Assembly (NCBI GenBank): GCA_002083615.1
Contig: MSXO01000037.1
Location: 23,842-87,841, forward strand
Direction of reading: 5' to 3'
Origin: Proteobacteria bacterium ST_bin11
GTDB lineage: Bacteria > Pseudomonadota > Gammaproteobacteria > Methylococcales > Methylomonadaceae
Length of the DNA stretch: 64,000 nucleotides
In this document: positions 42,120 through 50,258 of the stretch, one piece after another
How positions within the stretch are numbered: position 1 is the stretch's first letter
Layout: every line of letters starts with the position of its first letter
Translations under genes and position numbers: made by a program
Notes under the pieces: model-generated
Told to the model about the DNA's origin: nothing
The model's database searches: none
What the model saw: only the letters and a program-made list of their open reading frames with translations

Positions 42120-43217
42120 TTGGAATCCGCACTCAATCCGCAAATCAAATATTGGCTGGCGATGCTGCGCAGTCCCGGCGTCGGCAGTCAGGCCATTCAG
42201 CGCTTGCTAGCGCATTTTGAACCCGAGCAGATATTTTCGGCGTCGCGAGCCGCTTTAGCTTGCTTGGGTTTCTCCGAAAAGTTGATAGACGCCTTGCAGC
42301 AGCCGGATTGGCAAAAAGTCGACGAGGATCTTGCATGGTTGGCGCAAGCTGGAAATTATGCCTTGACTTTGGGTGACGCTCACTATCCGGCGCAACTGAG
42401 AGAAATAGCAAGTCCACCCCCAATCTTGTTTGTCAAAGGCAATCCGTCATTACTGCTGAAGCCTCAATTGGCTATGGTTGGTAGTCGCAATCCTTCGCCG
42501 GTTGGTGTGAGCACCGCGATTCAATTTGCCGAAGCTTTAGCCGAAGCCGGCTTTATTGTGACCAGCGGTTTGGCCTTGGGTATTGACGCTGCGAGCCATC
42601 AAGGCGCTTTAAATATAAACGGACTGACCATAGCCGTGGCTGGCACCGGTTTGGATCGAGTCTATCCGGCTTGCCATAAGCACTTGGCGACTCAAATAGT
42701 CGAACATGGCGCGTTGGTCTCCGAATTTCCGCCCGGCACCAATGCCAAAGCCAATCACTTTCCCAGGCGAAATCGGATCATAAGTGGTTTGTGTGTCGGC
42801 CTCCTGGTGGTGGAGGCCGCTCAGCAAAGCGGGTCTTTGATTACGGCGCGCTTGGCTCTTGAACAGAATCGGGAAGTTTTTGCGATTCCCGGTTCGATTC
42901 ATAACCCTTTGGCTCGTGGTTGCAATGCATTAATTCGCCAGGGCGCCAAATTAGTAGAAACCGCGCAAGATATTTTTGAGGAATTAGGTCATTATAATCA
43001 AGGGTATATGCGAGCTGAGTCAGAATTGCCGCAGACTTCGCTTGACCTGGAGCAGCAAAATCTATTGAAATTGATTCCGTACAGTCCCACAACGGTCGAT
43101 ACTCTGGTCCGTGAAAGCGGTTGGTCGGCGGAAGAAGTTTCATCGACTCTGTTGGTAATGGAGTTGCAGGGCTACATTGCCGCGCTTGCCGGTGGCGGCT
43201 ACCTCCGAATCAAATAA
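42120..43217 (+). CDS. dprA: DNA processing protein DprA
   Basis: A 365-residue protein that loads RecA onto incoming single-stranded DNA during natural transformation. The N-terminal helical part is YWLAMLRSPGVGSQAIQRLL. The Rossmann-like core has LAMVGSRNPSPVGVSTAIQF, FIVTSGLALGIDAASHQGAL, VAGTGLDRVYPACH, NHFPRRNRIISGLCVGLLVV and SGSLITARLALEQNREVFAI. A winged-helix end runs from LLKLIPYSPTTVDTLVRESG. The start is TTG 42120; the next ATG (42162) would remove 14 residues of the conserved helix. There is no clear ribosome-binding site. All core motifs are intact, so competence is possible for this organism. Confidence 0.95.
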   Translation: MESALNPQIKYWLAMLRSPGVGSQAIQRLLAHFEPEQIFSASRAALACLGFSEKLIDALQQPDWQKVDEDLAWLAQAGNYALTLGDAHYPAQLREIASPPPILFVKGNPSLLLKPQLAMVGSRNPSPVGVSTAIQFAEALAEAGFIVTSGLALGIDAASHQGALNINGLTIAVAGTGLDRVYPACHKHLATQIVEHGALVSEFPPGTNAKANHFPRRNRIISGLCVGLLVVEAAQQSGSLITARLALEQNREVFAIPGSIHNPLARGCNALIRQGAKLVETAQDIFEELGHYNQGYMRAESELPQTSLDLEQQNLLKLIPYSPTTVDTLVRESGWSAEEVSSTLLVMELQGYIAALAGGGYLRIK

Positions 43218-43225
43218 AGGTTCTA

Positions 43226-43693
43226 ATGAAAGAAGATATTTTCGATGTGCTCATTTATCTGTTTGAAAATTACCTGGATGGCGACAGCGATAACTATCCA
43301 GATACTGCCGTGATTGCCAGCGAGTTGCTGGATGCGGGTTTTCAGCAGCCCGATGTCAACAAGGCGTTCGACTGGTTGGAGTCTTTGGCCGAGATTGAGA
43401 GTATCACCCCTGCAGTTTCTTCATCGTTCCGTATTTTTAGCGGCCAAGAGATTGCTGTTTTCGATATGGAGTGCCGCAATTTCTTAATGTATCTTGAGCA
43501 TAGCGGCATTCTGACGCCGATTAACCGTGAGATAGCCATTGATCGGGCGATGGCCTTGAAAGATGAAAACATTACCCTGGACAAGTTGAAATGGATTGTA
43601 TTGATGGTGTTATTGAGTCAACCCGGCGATAGTGCCGCTTTTTCCCGAATGGAAGATATAGTTTACGATTTGATACCCACGTCTTTACATTGA
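43226..43693 (+). CDS. smg: Smg family protein (DUF494)
   Basis: A 155-residue acidic protein of unknown biochemistry, conserved next to dprA and topA. ATG 43226 follows AAAGG by five bases; the longer frame from 43121 lies within dprA. Recognised stretches are DIFDVLIYLFENYLDG, VIASELLDAGFQQPDVNKAF and TLDKLKWIVLMVLLSQPGD. It starts 8 bases after the dprA stop and is 16 bases before topA, so the three are co-transcribed. Confidence 0.93.
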   Translation: MKEDIFDVLIYLFENYLDGDSDNYPDTAVIASELLDAGFQQPDVNKAFDWLESLAEIESITPAVSSSFRIFSGQEIAVFDMECRNFLMYLEHSGILTPINREIAIDRAMALKDENITLDKLKWIVLMVLLSQPGDSAAFSRMEDIVYDLIPTSLH

Positions 43694-43709
43694 TTTTTCT
43701 ACGGATAGC

Positions 43710-46031
43710 ATGAGCAAAAGTTTAGTCATTGTAGAGTCACCGGCAAAATGCAAAACCATAGAGAAGTATCTCGGTAAGGATTTCCAGGTACTCGCCTCGT
43801 ACGGTCACGTTCGGGATTTGATTCCTAAAGAGGGGGCGGTCGATCCAGAAAACGGTTTTGCGATGAAATATCAGGTCATCGATCGCAATCAGCGGCACTT
43901 GCAAGAGATTGGCAAAGCCATCAAAAACGTGGATACGCTCTATTTGGCCACTGACCCGGATCGGGAGGGCGAGGCCATTTCCTGGCATGTGTTCGAACAC
44001 CTCAAGGAAAAAAAACTGCTCAAAAACAAAGAAGTCCTGCGAGTGGTGTTTCATGAGATTACCAAAAAAGCCGTCACCGAGGCCATCGCTCATCCCACTG
44101 AATTATCCAATAATCTGGTCAATGCCCAACAAGCCCGGCGGGCCCTCGACTATTTAGTCGGTTTCAATTTATCGCCGTTGTTGTGGAAGAAAATTCGCAG
44201 AGGCTTATCTGCCGGTCGGGTGCAAAGCCCGGCTTTGCGCATGATAGTCGAGCGCGAGATGGAAATCGAGGCGTTCAAAACTCGTGAATATTGGTCGCAC
44301 ACCGCCGAAGCCAGTGCCCAGGGCCTGCCGTTCAAAGCAAAGCTTACCCATTTCAATGGCGAGAAACTGAATCAGTTCAGTTTCACCGACGAAGTCCAAG
44401 CCCATCAGGTAAAACAAAGTTTACTGGATGCTGCCGACGGCCAATTGATCGTCGCCAAACTAGAGAAAAAGCAACGCAGCAAAAACCCAGCACCGCCCTT
44501 TATCACCTCGACATTGCAGCAGGAAGCAGCCCGCAAGTTGGGGTTTACCACCAAGCGGACGATGATGGTCGCGCAACAGTTGTACGAAGGCATTGATCTG
44601 GGCGGCGAAACCGTCGGCTTGATTTCCTATATGCGTACCGATTCGGTCAATCTGGCGGAAGAGGCGCTTGCCGATATTCGTAAACTGATCGCCGAAAAAT
44701 ACGGTGCCGACGATGTTCCAAAAGAGCCGCGCCGGTTCAAGACTAAGTCTAAAAATGCGCAGGAAGCGCATGAGGCGATACGACCTACGTCGGTGGAGCG
44801 CTTGCCCGATCAGGTAAAAGGTCGACTCAGTGCCGAGCAATTCAAACTCTATGATTTGATCTGGAAGCGTACAGTCGCCTGTCAGATGATCCATGCCACC
44901 TTGAATCAAGTCGCCGTCGATCTGAATTGCGGCAGCGACGCGAATGTATTTCGCGCTACGGGTTCCACGGTGACTAACCCCGGCTTCATGAAAGTGTATC
45001 TGGAAGGCGTGGACGATAGCAAAGAAGCTGCCGACGATCAGGACAGCTTGTTGCCGCCAATGGAAGAAGGGCGGCCAGTCGTGTTGAATGAAATTGCAGC
45101 TAATCAGCATTTTACCGAGCCGCCACCGCGCTACAGCGAAGCGAGTTTGGTCAAGGCGTTGGAAGAGCACGGCATAGGCCGGCCGTCCACTTACGCGACC
45201 ATTATCTCGACCTTGCAAAACAGAGAATATGTGACCATCGACAACAAACGGTTTTATCCAACCGATGTCGGACGTATCGTTAACAAATTCTTGACGGAGC
45301 ACTTTACCAAATACGTTGATTACAGCTTTACCGCCAATCTGGAAGACGATCTGGACGCCGTGTCGCGCGGCGAGAAGGATTGGATTCCCTTGATGAACGA
45401 CTTCTGGCGACCGTTCACGAAGTTGATTAACGAGAAAGAAGAGAGCGTACAGCGCAAGGATGTCACTCAGGAAAGCATCGACGAAAAATGCCCGGATTGC
45501 GGGAGTCCGCTGTCGATTCGTTTGGGTCGCAATGGTCGGTTCATCGGCTGTACCAATTACCCGACTTGTTCTTACACTCGAAATTTGGGTGATGACAATA
45601 CGGCAACGGCTTCGGCAGAGCCAGAAGTGGTGGAAGGGCGGGTGTGTCCGAAATGCGAATCGACGCTGGTCATTAAAACCGGGCGCTATGGCAAATTCGT
45701 TGGTTGCAGTGCTTATCCCAAATGTAAGCATATCGAACCCTTAGAGAAGCCGGCCGATACCGGTGTGGAATGTCCGCAATGCAAACAAGGCGCGATTTTG
45801 AAGCGCAAAGCGCGCAGCGGGAAAATTTTCTACTCCTGTTCCGAATACCCAAAGTGCGATTACGCCCTGTGGGACGCGCCAATTAAGGAAAGTTGCCCTG
45901 ATTGCAATTGGCCGATTTTGACATTGAAAACCACTAAGCGGCGCGGCACCGAAAAAGTTTGTCCGCAGAAAGAATGCAAATACGCCACGCCTTATGAGGG
46001 AGATCCAGACGACGCAAACGGGCCGGCCTGA
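43710..46031 (+). CDS. topA: DNA topoisomerase I
   Basis: Type IA topoisomerase that relaxes negative supercoils. The 773 residues start with the TOPRIM domain KSLVIVESPAKCKTIEKYLG and TDPDREGEAISWH. The gate region has RRALDYLVGFNLSPLLWKKI and GRVQSPALRMIVEREMEI, and the catalytic tyrosine is in GLISYMRTDSVNLAEEA. At the C-terminus are four cysteine clusters: CPDCGSPLSIRLGRNGRFIG...C, CPKCESTLVIKTGRYGKFVG...C, CPQCKQGAILKRKARSGK...C and CPDCNWPILTLK...CPQKEC, all zinc ribbons except perhaps the last. It converges on the DUF192 gene with 4 bases between and no obvious hairpin. Confidence 0.97.
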   Translation: MSKSLVIVESPAKCKTIEKYLGKDFQVLASYGHVRDLIPKEGAVDPENGFAMKYQVIDRNQRHLQEIGKAIKNVDTLYLATDPDREGEAISWHVFEHLKEKKLLKNKEVLRVVFHEITKKAVTEAIAHPTELSNNLVNAQQARRALDYLVGFNLSPLLWKKIRRGLSAGRVQSPALRMIVEREMEIEAFKTREYWSHTAEASAQGLPFKAKLTHFNGEKLNQFSFTDEVQAHQVKQSLLDAADGQLIVAKLEKKQRSKNPAPPFITSTLQQEAARKLGFTTKRTMMVAQQLYEGIDLGGETVGLISYMRTDSVNLAEEALADIRKLIAEKYGADDVPKEPRRFKTKSKNAQEAHEAIRPTSVERLPDQVKGRLSAEQFKLYDLIWKRTVACQMIHATLNQVAVDLNCGSDANVFRATGSTVTNPGFMKVYLEGVDDSKEAADDQDSLLPPMEEGRPVVLNEIAANQHFTEPPPRYSEASLVKALEEHGIGRPSTYATIISTLQNREYVTIDNKRFYPTDVGRIVNKFLTEHFTKYVDYSFTANLEDDLDAVSRGEKDWIPLMNDFWRPFTKLINEKEESVQRKDVTQESIDEKCPDCGSPLSIRLGRNGRFIGCTNYPTCSYTRNLGDDNTATASAEPEVVEGRVCPKCESTLVIKTGRYGKFVGCSAYPKCKHIEPLEKPADTGVECPQCKQGAILKRKARSGKIFYSCSEYPKCDYALWDAPIKESCPDCNWPILTLKTTKRRGTEKVCPQKECKYATPYEGDPDDANGPA

Positions 46032-46035
46032 GTTT

Positions 46036-46494
46036 TTAAGGTAATGTCGCCGTTTGTCCGACCTTGATTGCATATTTGTCGATAGCGCCTGCGGGCAGTT
46101 CCAGCATGAACTTGGCTGGTACTTTGGATTTGTATATCCTGCAAGGGTCCTTGAGGCAGGGTTGTAGATCCTTTAACAACGCTACAAACCGACCGTCACT
46201 CGATAAAAACACCACATCCAATGCCAATAAGGTGTTTTTCATCCACATGGCGCGCTCGGCCTGGTCGGGATAGATAAATAACATGCTTTGGTCTTCGGCA
46301 AGTTTCGTCTGAAACATCAAGCCGTATTCCCGCTCGTTTTCGCTGGAGGCAACTGCGGCGTAGACAATACGTTGTTGTTCTACAAACGTGATCGGCTGCT
46401 TGAACTCGGTAAACGCATTCGCCGAAACGCTCTGGCTAATGAGTATTAGAAGGGGAAACATAAGGAAATTAGAGCGGAAAGCAAAATGATGCAT
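46036..46494 (-). CDS. DUF192 exported protein
   Basis: A 152-residue protein with a signal peptide (FLMFPLLILISQSVSANAF). The DUF192 fold is seen in VAVASSENEREYGLMFQTKL-like sequence (YAAVASSENEREYGLMFQTK), MLFIYPDQAERAMWMKNTLL, LDVVFLSSDGRFVALLKDLQ, two cysteines (LQPCLKDPCRIYK) and the ending AKFMLELPAGAIDKYAIKVG. Function of the family is unknown; members are secreted beta-barrel-like proteins. It is divergent from the tRNA-Leu gene by 69 bases and converges with topA. Confidence 0.88.
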   Translation of the reverse strand: MHHFAFRSNFLMFPLLILISQSVSANAFTEFKQPITFVEQQRIVYAAVASSENEREYGLMFQTKLAEDQSMLFIYPDQAERAMWMKNTLLALDVVFLSSDGRFVALLKDLQPCLKDPCRIYKSKVPAKFMLELPAGAIDKYAIKVGQTATLP

Positions 46495-46563
46495 GTGGGA
46501 TGTCAGGAATATAAGGTTGTCATTGCCGAGGCGGCTGATTATAATGCCGCGTTCAATTATTTA

Positions 46564-46647
<84 letters not shown>

Positions 46648-46754
46648 TTTCTGCGTTATTCGTAACGATACGACCTTAAGCCCCCCAGGTTTAAACATCG
46701 CCGGTCGGTCTCCCAAAATATAAAACCGTATTTTTAATTTTTTGAGGTAATGCA

Positions 46755-48050
46755 ATGCAAGTTTCTGTCGAGAAGACATCAGAGTTAAGCCGAAAAATGA
46801 CCGTTAGTATCCCTGATACCGTTGTTCAGGAAAAAATGGAAACTCGCTTTAAAAAGCTCGCCCGCGAAGTCAAAGTGGATGGTTTTCGCCCTGGCAAAGT
46901 GCCTGCTAGCATGGTCAAGAAGCTTTACGGTGATAGGGTTAGGAACGAAGTAACCGGTGATTTGATTCAATCCACTTATTTCGAAGCACTGCAACAACAA
47001 GATCTAAATCCGGCCGGTCAGCCGCATATTCATCCGACCGAGAAAACCGAAGGTTTTGAATATGTCGCTGAGTTTGAAGTCTATCCTGAGATCGTTCTGG
47101 ATGGCGTCAGCGAGTTGAAAGTAAATCGTCCTTTCGCAACGGTCGAAGAGGCTGATGTTGATAACATGATCGAAAAATTGCGTCAGCAAAAGAAAACCTG
47201 GAATGCTGTCGAGCGCGCTTCACAGGAGGCTGATCGGGTCACTATTCATTTCTCAGGTGTGGCCGATGGCGAAAATTTCACCGATGGTAAGGTAGAAAAT
47301 TACCAGGTGGAAATCGGCGGCAAACAAATGATCCCCGGTTTTGAAGAGGAATTGAAGGGGCTGGTAGCGGGAGCCACCAAAACCTTTTCAGTGACATTTC
47401 CAGAGCAATACAACAGCGAAAAATTAGCCGGTAAGCTCGCCGAATTTGAGGTCGAGTTGGTTAGTGTTGAAGAACCTGTGTTGCCGGTCGTGGATGCCGA
47501 GTTTATCAAAGCCTACGGTGTAGAAGACGGCGATGCGGCCAGTTTTCGTAACGATGTTCGCGCCAACATGGAGCGAGAGCTGAACCAAGGCCTAAAAAAC
47601 AAGTTAAAAAATGCGGTGATGGATGCGTTGTACGAAAACATCGTTATTGCTATGCCTAACGCACTGATTGATCAAGAAATTCAAGCACTAATGAAGCCTT
47701 ATGCCGAACGCGCGAAAAACATGCGTTTAAAGCTAGAAGACCTGAATTTGCCTAGGGATGCGTTTGAAGGTCAGGCCAAGCGCCGAGTGGCTCTGGGCTT
47801 GATTTTGGGGGAAATCATTCAAAAAAATGAGATCAAGGTCGATGCCGACAAAGTTCGTACGGTAATTGATGATATGGCCAAGAGCTATGAGCGCCCCGAA
47901 GACGTTGTGAACTGGTATTATGCCGACAAGGCCCGTCTCAATGACGTGCAGCAGATGGTGTTAGAGGACCAAGCTGTTGCATGGATTGTCAGTCAGGCTA
48001 AAATCACCGACGTAACCGTTGGTTTTGATGATGTCATGGAAAAACAGTAA
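46755..48050 (+). CDS. tig: Trigger factor
   Basis: Ribosome-bound chaperone and prolyl isomerase for nascent proteins; 431 residues, the usual length. The ribosome-binding loop is DGFRPGKVPASMVKKLYGDR. The FKBP domain is ADRVTIHFSGVADGENFTDG with QMIPGFEEELKGLVAGATKT. The long helical arms follow (LIDQEIQALMKPYAERAKNM). Ribosome-binding site TGAGG precedes the ATG. It heads the tig-clpP-clpX-lon block. Confidence 0.98.
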   Translation: MQVSVEKTSELSRKMTVSIPDTVVQEKMETRFKKLAREVKVDGFRPGKVPASMVKKLYGDRVRNEVTGDLIQSTYFEALQQQDLNPAGQPHIHPTEKTEGFEYVAEFEVYPEIVLDGVSELKVNRPFATVEEADVDNMIEKLRQQKKTWNAVERASQEADRVTIHFSGVADGENFTDGKVENYQVEIGGKQMIPGFEEELKGLVAGATKTFSVTFPEQYNSEKLAGKLAEFEVELVSVEEPVLPVVDAEFIKAYGVEDGDAASFRNDVRANMERELNQGLKNKLKNAVMDALYENIVIAMPNALIDQEIQALMKPYAERAKNMRLKLEDLNLPRDAFEGQAKRRVALGLILGEIIQKNEIKVDADKVRTVIDDMAKSYERPEDVVNWYYADKARLNDVQQMVLEDQAVAWIVSQAKITDVTVGFDDVMEKQ

Positions 48051-48066
48051 CGAATGAGGGCTAAAC

Positions 48067-48702
48067 GTGTTTAACCAAAATGTGATGAGCGAAATGATGG
48101 CGCCGCAAGCGGCGGGCGGTCTAGTGCCTATAGTGGTTGAACAAACAGCCCGTGGGGAAAGATCGTTCGATATTTATTCCCGGTTGCTTAAAGAGCGAGT
48201 AATTTTTTTGGTCGGCCAAGTGGAAGACTACTCGGCCAATCTGGTGGTAGCGCAATTATTGTTCTTAGAGTCTGAAAATCCGGATAAAGACATACATTTG
48301 TATATCAATTCTCCAGGCGGTTCGGTGACGGCGGGGATGTCAATTTATGACACTATGCAATTTATCAAGCCGGATGTCAGCACCATGTGCATCGGTCAGG
48401 CTGCCAGTATGGGGGCTTTATTGTTGGCGGGTGGTGCGAATGGCAAACGTTACTGCTTGCCGCATTCTAGGGTGATGATTCATCAACCCCTGGGTGGGTT
48501 TCAAGGTCAGGCATCGGATTTTGATATTCATGCTCGGGAGATTTTGGCTATCCGCGATCGGTTGAACAAGATCCTGGCTCATCATACTGGTCAACCGCTG
48601 GAAAATATCCAGCAAGATACCGATAGAGATAACTTTCTCAGTTCTCAGCAAGCGGTTGATTACGGTTTGATCGATAAGGTACTGACTAGTCGTACTGTTT
48701 GA
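48067..48702 (+). CDS. clpP: ATP-dependent Clp protease proteolytic subunit
   Basis: The 211-residue serine protease that forms the tetradecameric chamber worked by ClpX. Catalytic Ser is in CIGQAASMGALLLAGG, His in SRVMIHQPLGGFQGQASD and Asp in QDTDRDNFLS. N-terminal part VPIVVEQTARGERSFDIYSR is typical. GTG 48067 follows AGGG by six bases, and is preferred over the internal ATG 48085; either start would be removed with the propeptide. It follows tig by 16 bases. Confidence 0.97.
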   Translation: MFNQNVMSEMMAPQAAGGLVPIVVEQTARGERSFDIYSRLLKERVIFLVGQVEDYSANLVVAQLLFLESENPDKDIHLYINSPGGSVTAGMSIYDTMQFIKPDVSTMCIGQAASMGALLLAGGANGKRYCLPHSRVMIHQPLGGFQGQASDFDIHAREILAIRDRLNKILAHHTGQPLENIQQDTDRDNFLSSQQAVDYGLIDKVLTSRTV

Positions 48703-48806
48703 TAAGTGTCGCGTAGCATTCCTCGAGAGTGCTACGAGATTTGAATGTTGGTTTTTGATATATTTCATCGCCATGACGAGGCAATGTATCAAGGTGGAGT
48801 CTGTCT

Positions 48807-50084
48807 ATGAGTAGAGACAAGAAAGGTAAAGACGATGAAAAACTTCTTTACTGTTCTTTTTGCGGTAAAAGTCAAAATGAAGTCAGGAAGCTGATTGCAG
48901 GACCATCCGTTTATGTTTGCGACGAATGCGTGGAATTGTGCAACGACATTATCAGGGATGAGTTGCTAGAAGACGAAATGTCTGTGGCGAGCGGCGCTTT
49001 GCCTAAGCCGAAGGAAATCAAGCAAGAGCTGGACGCTTATGTTATCGGTCAGGAAAATGCAAAAAAAATACTGGCCGTCGCTGTTTATAACCACTACAAG
49101 CGCTTGCGTAGCAACAGTAAAAAGAACGAAGTCGAGCTGGCGAAAAGCAATATCTTGCTGATCGGGCCTACCGGTTCTGGCAAAACTTTGTTAGCCGAAA
49201 CCTTGGCTAGGTTGCTGGATGTGCCTTTTACCATAGCAGACGCCACCACGCTGACCGAAGCCGGTTATGTCGGTGAAGATGTTGAAAACATCATTTTGAA
49301 GATTTTGCAAAAATGCGATTATGATGTGGAAAAGGCGGAGACAGGCATCGTTTATATCGACGAAATAGATAAAATTTCTCGCAAATCCGATAATCCGTCC
49401 ATCACTCGCGATGTGTCTGGGGAAGGCGTGCAACAAGCCTTGCTTAAGTTGATTGAAGGCACAGTAGCTTCCGTACCGCCGCAAGGTGGTCGCAAGCATC
49501 CGCAGCAGGATTTTTTGCAGGTTAATACTGCAAATATCTTGTTCATAGTCGGCGGGGCGTTTGCGGGTTTAGATAAAGTCATCAAACATCGCACAGAGAA
49601 GGGCGGCATTGGTTTTTCCGCAGAAGTCAAAGCTCGGGACGACAAGCGCAACGTGGGCGAGATTTTTGCTGACGTGCGTTCGGAGGATTTAATCAAATAC
49701 GGATTGATTCCGGAGTTTGTCGGTCGGTTGCCTGTAATCGCTACTCTGGATGAGTTGGACGAAGCCGCTCTGATTCAGATTTTAACGCAGCCTAAAAACG
49801 CCTTGATCAAACAATACAAGCATTTATTCGAAATGGAAGGTGCGGAATTGGAGTTTAGGGACGATTCGCTGGCGGCGATTGCGCGTAAGTCGATGGAGCG
49901 AAAAACCGGTGCCAGAGGGTTGCGTACCATAGTCGAGAACGTGTTGTTAGATACCATGTACGAATTGCCGTCAAATGACAAAATCTCGAAAGTCGTGATT
50001 GATGAGAACGTCATTCAGGGTAATGCTGAACCGATTTTGGTATACGAAGCCGAACAGAAACTGGTGGCTTCGGACGCTTCCTAA
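48807..50084 (+). CDS. clpX: ATP-dependent Clp protease ATPase subunit
   Basis: The unfoldase of ClpXP; 425 residues. The N-terminal zinc-binding domain is LYCSFCGKSQNEVRKLIAGP with VYVCDECVELCND (C4). Walker A is LIGPTGSGKTLLAETLARLL; Walker B GIVYIDEIDKISRK; the substrate-gripping GYVGEDVE pore loop and sensor regions are present, and the C-terminal RKTGARGLRTIVENVLLDTM is typical. It follows clpP by 104 bases and ends before a strong terminator. Confidence 0.98.
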   Translation: MSRDKKGKDDEKLLYCSFCGKSQNEVRKLIAGPSVYVCDECVELCNDIIRDELLEDEMSVASGALPKPKEIKQELDAYVIGQENAKKILAVAVYNHYKRLRSNSKKNEVELAKSNILLIGPTGSGKTLLAETLARLLDVPFTIADATTLTEAGYVGEDVENIILKILQKCDYDVEKAETGIVYIDEIDKISRKSDNPSITRDVSGEGVQQALLKLIEGTVASVPPQGGRKHPQQDFLQVNTANILFIVGGAFAGLDKVIKHRTEKGGIGFSAEVKARDDKRNVGEIFADVRSEDLIKYGLIPEFVGRLPVIATLDELDEAALIQILTQPKNALIKQYKHLFEMEGAELEFRDDSLAAIARKSMERKTGARGLRTIVENVLLDTMYELPSNDKISKVVIDENVIQGNAEPILVYEAEQKLVASDAS

Positions 50085-50137
50085 GCATGGGCTGTTAAAC
50101 CATCTTGGCGCTGTTCCGGCGTCTTAATTAAATTGGA

Positions 50138-50169
50138 GGGGGCTTTTTTGATAAAGCCCCCTTTTTTTT
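50138..50169 (+). terminator. Rho-independent terminator after clpX
   Basis: Stem GGGGGCTTT / AAAGCCCCC with a short loop, followed by eight T. Separates tig-clpPX from lon. Confidence 0.92.
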
Positions 50170-50186
50170 GCCTGAGATTAAAGATA

Positions 50187-50215
50187 CTTGTTTTCTGGGA
50201 GTTCATCCTCATATA
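50187..50215 (+). promoter_or_regulatory. Sigma-32 (heat-shock)-like promoter of lon
   Basis: CTTGTTT (50187-50193), 13 bases, then CCTCATATA (50207-50215). The heat-shock consensus is CTTGAAA - 13 to 15 bases - CCCCATNTA; the -10 differs at one position and the -35 keeps the CTTG core. lon is a known heat-shock gene in enteric bacteria, so this location fits. Confidence 0.5.
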
Positions 50216-50258
50216 GGATGGCATCTAATGTTTTGAGCTGCTCAAGGGAGCAAATGAA

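Noticed and set aside
44460..45731. 423-codon minus-strand frame opposite topA
   Set aside because: Fully antisense to a well-conserved topA; its translation has no recognisable family and follows topA codon structure.
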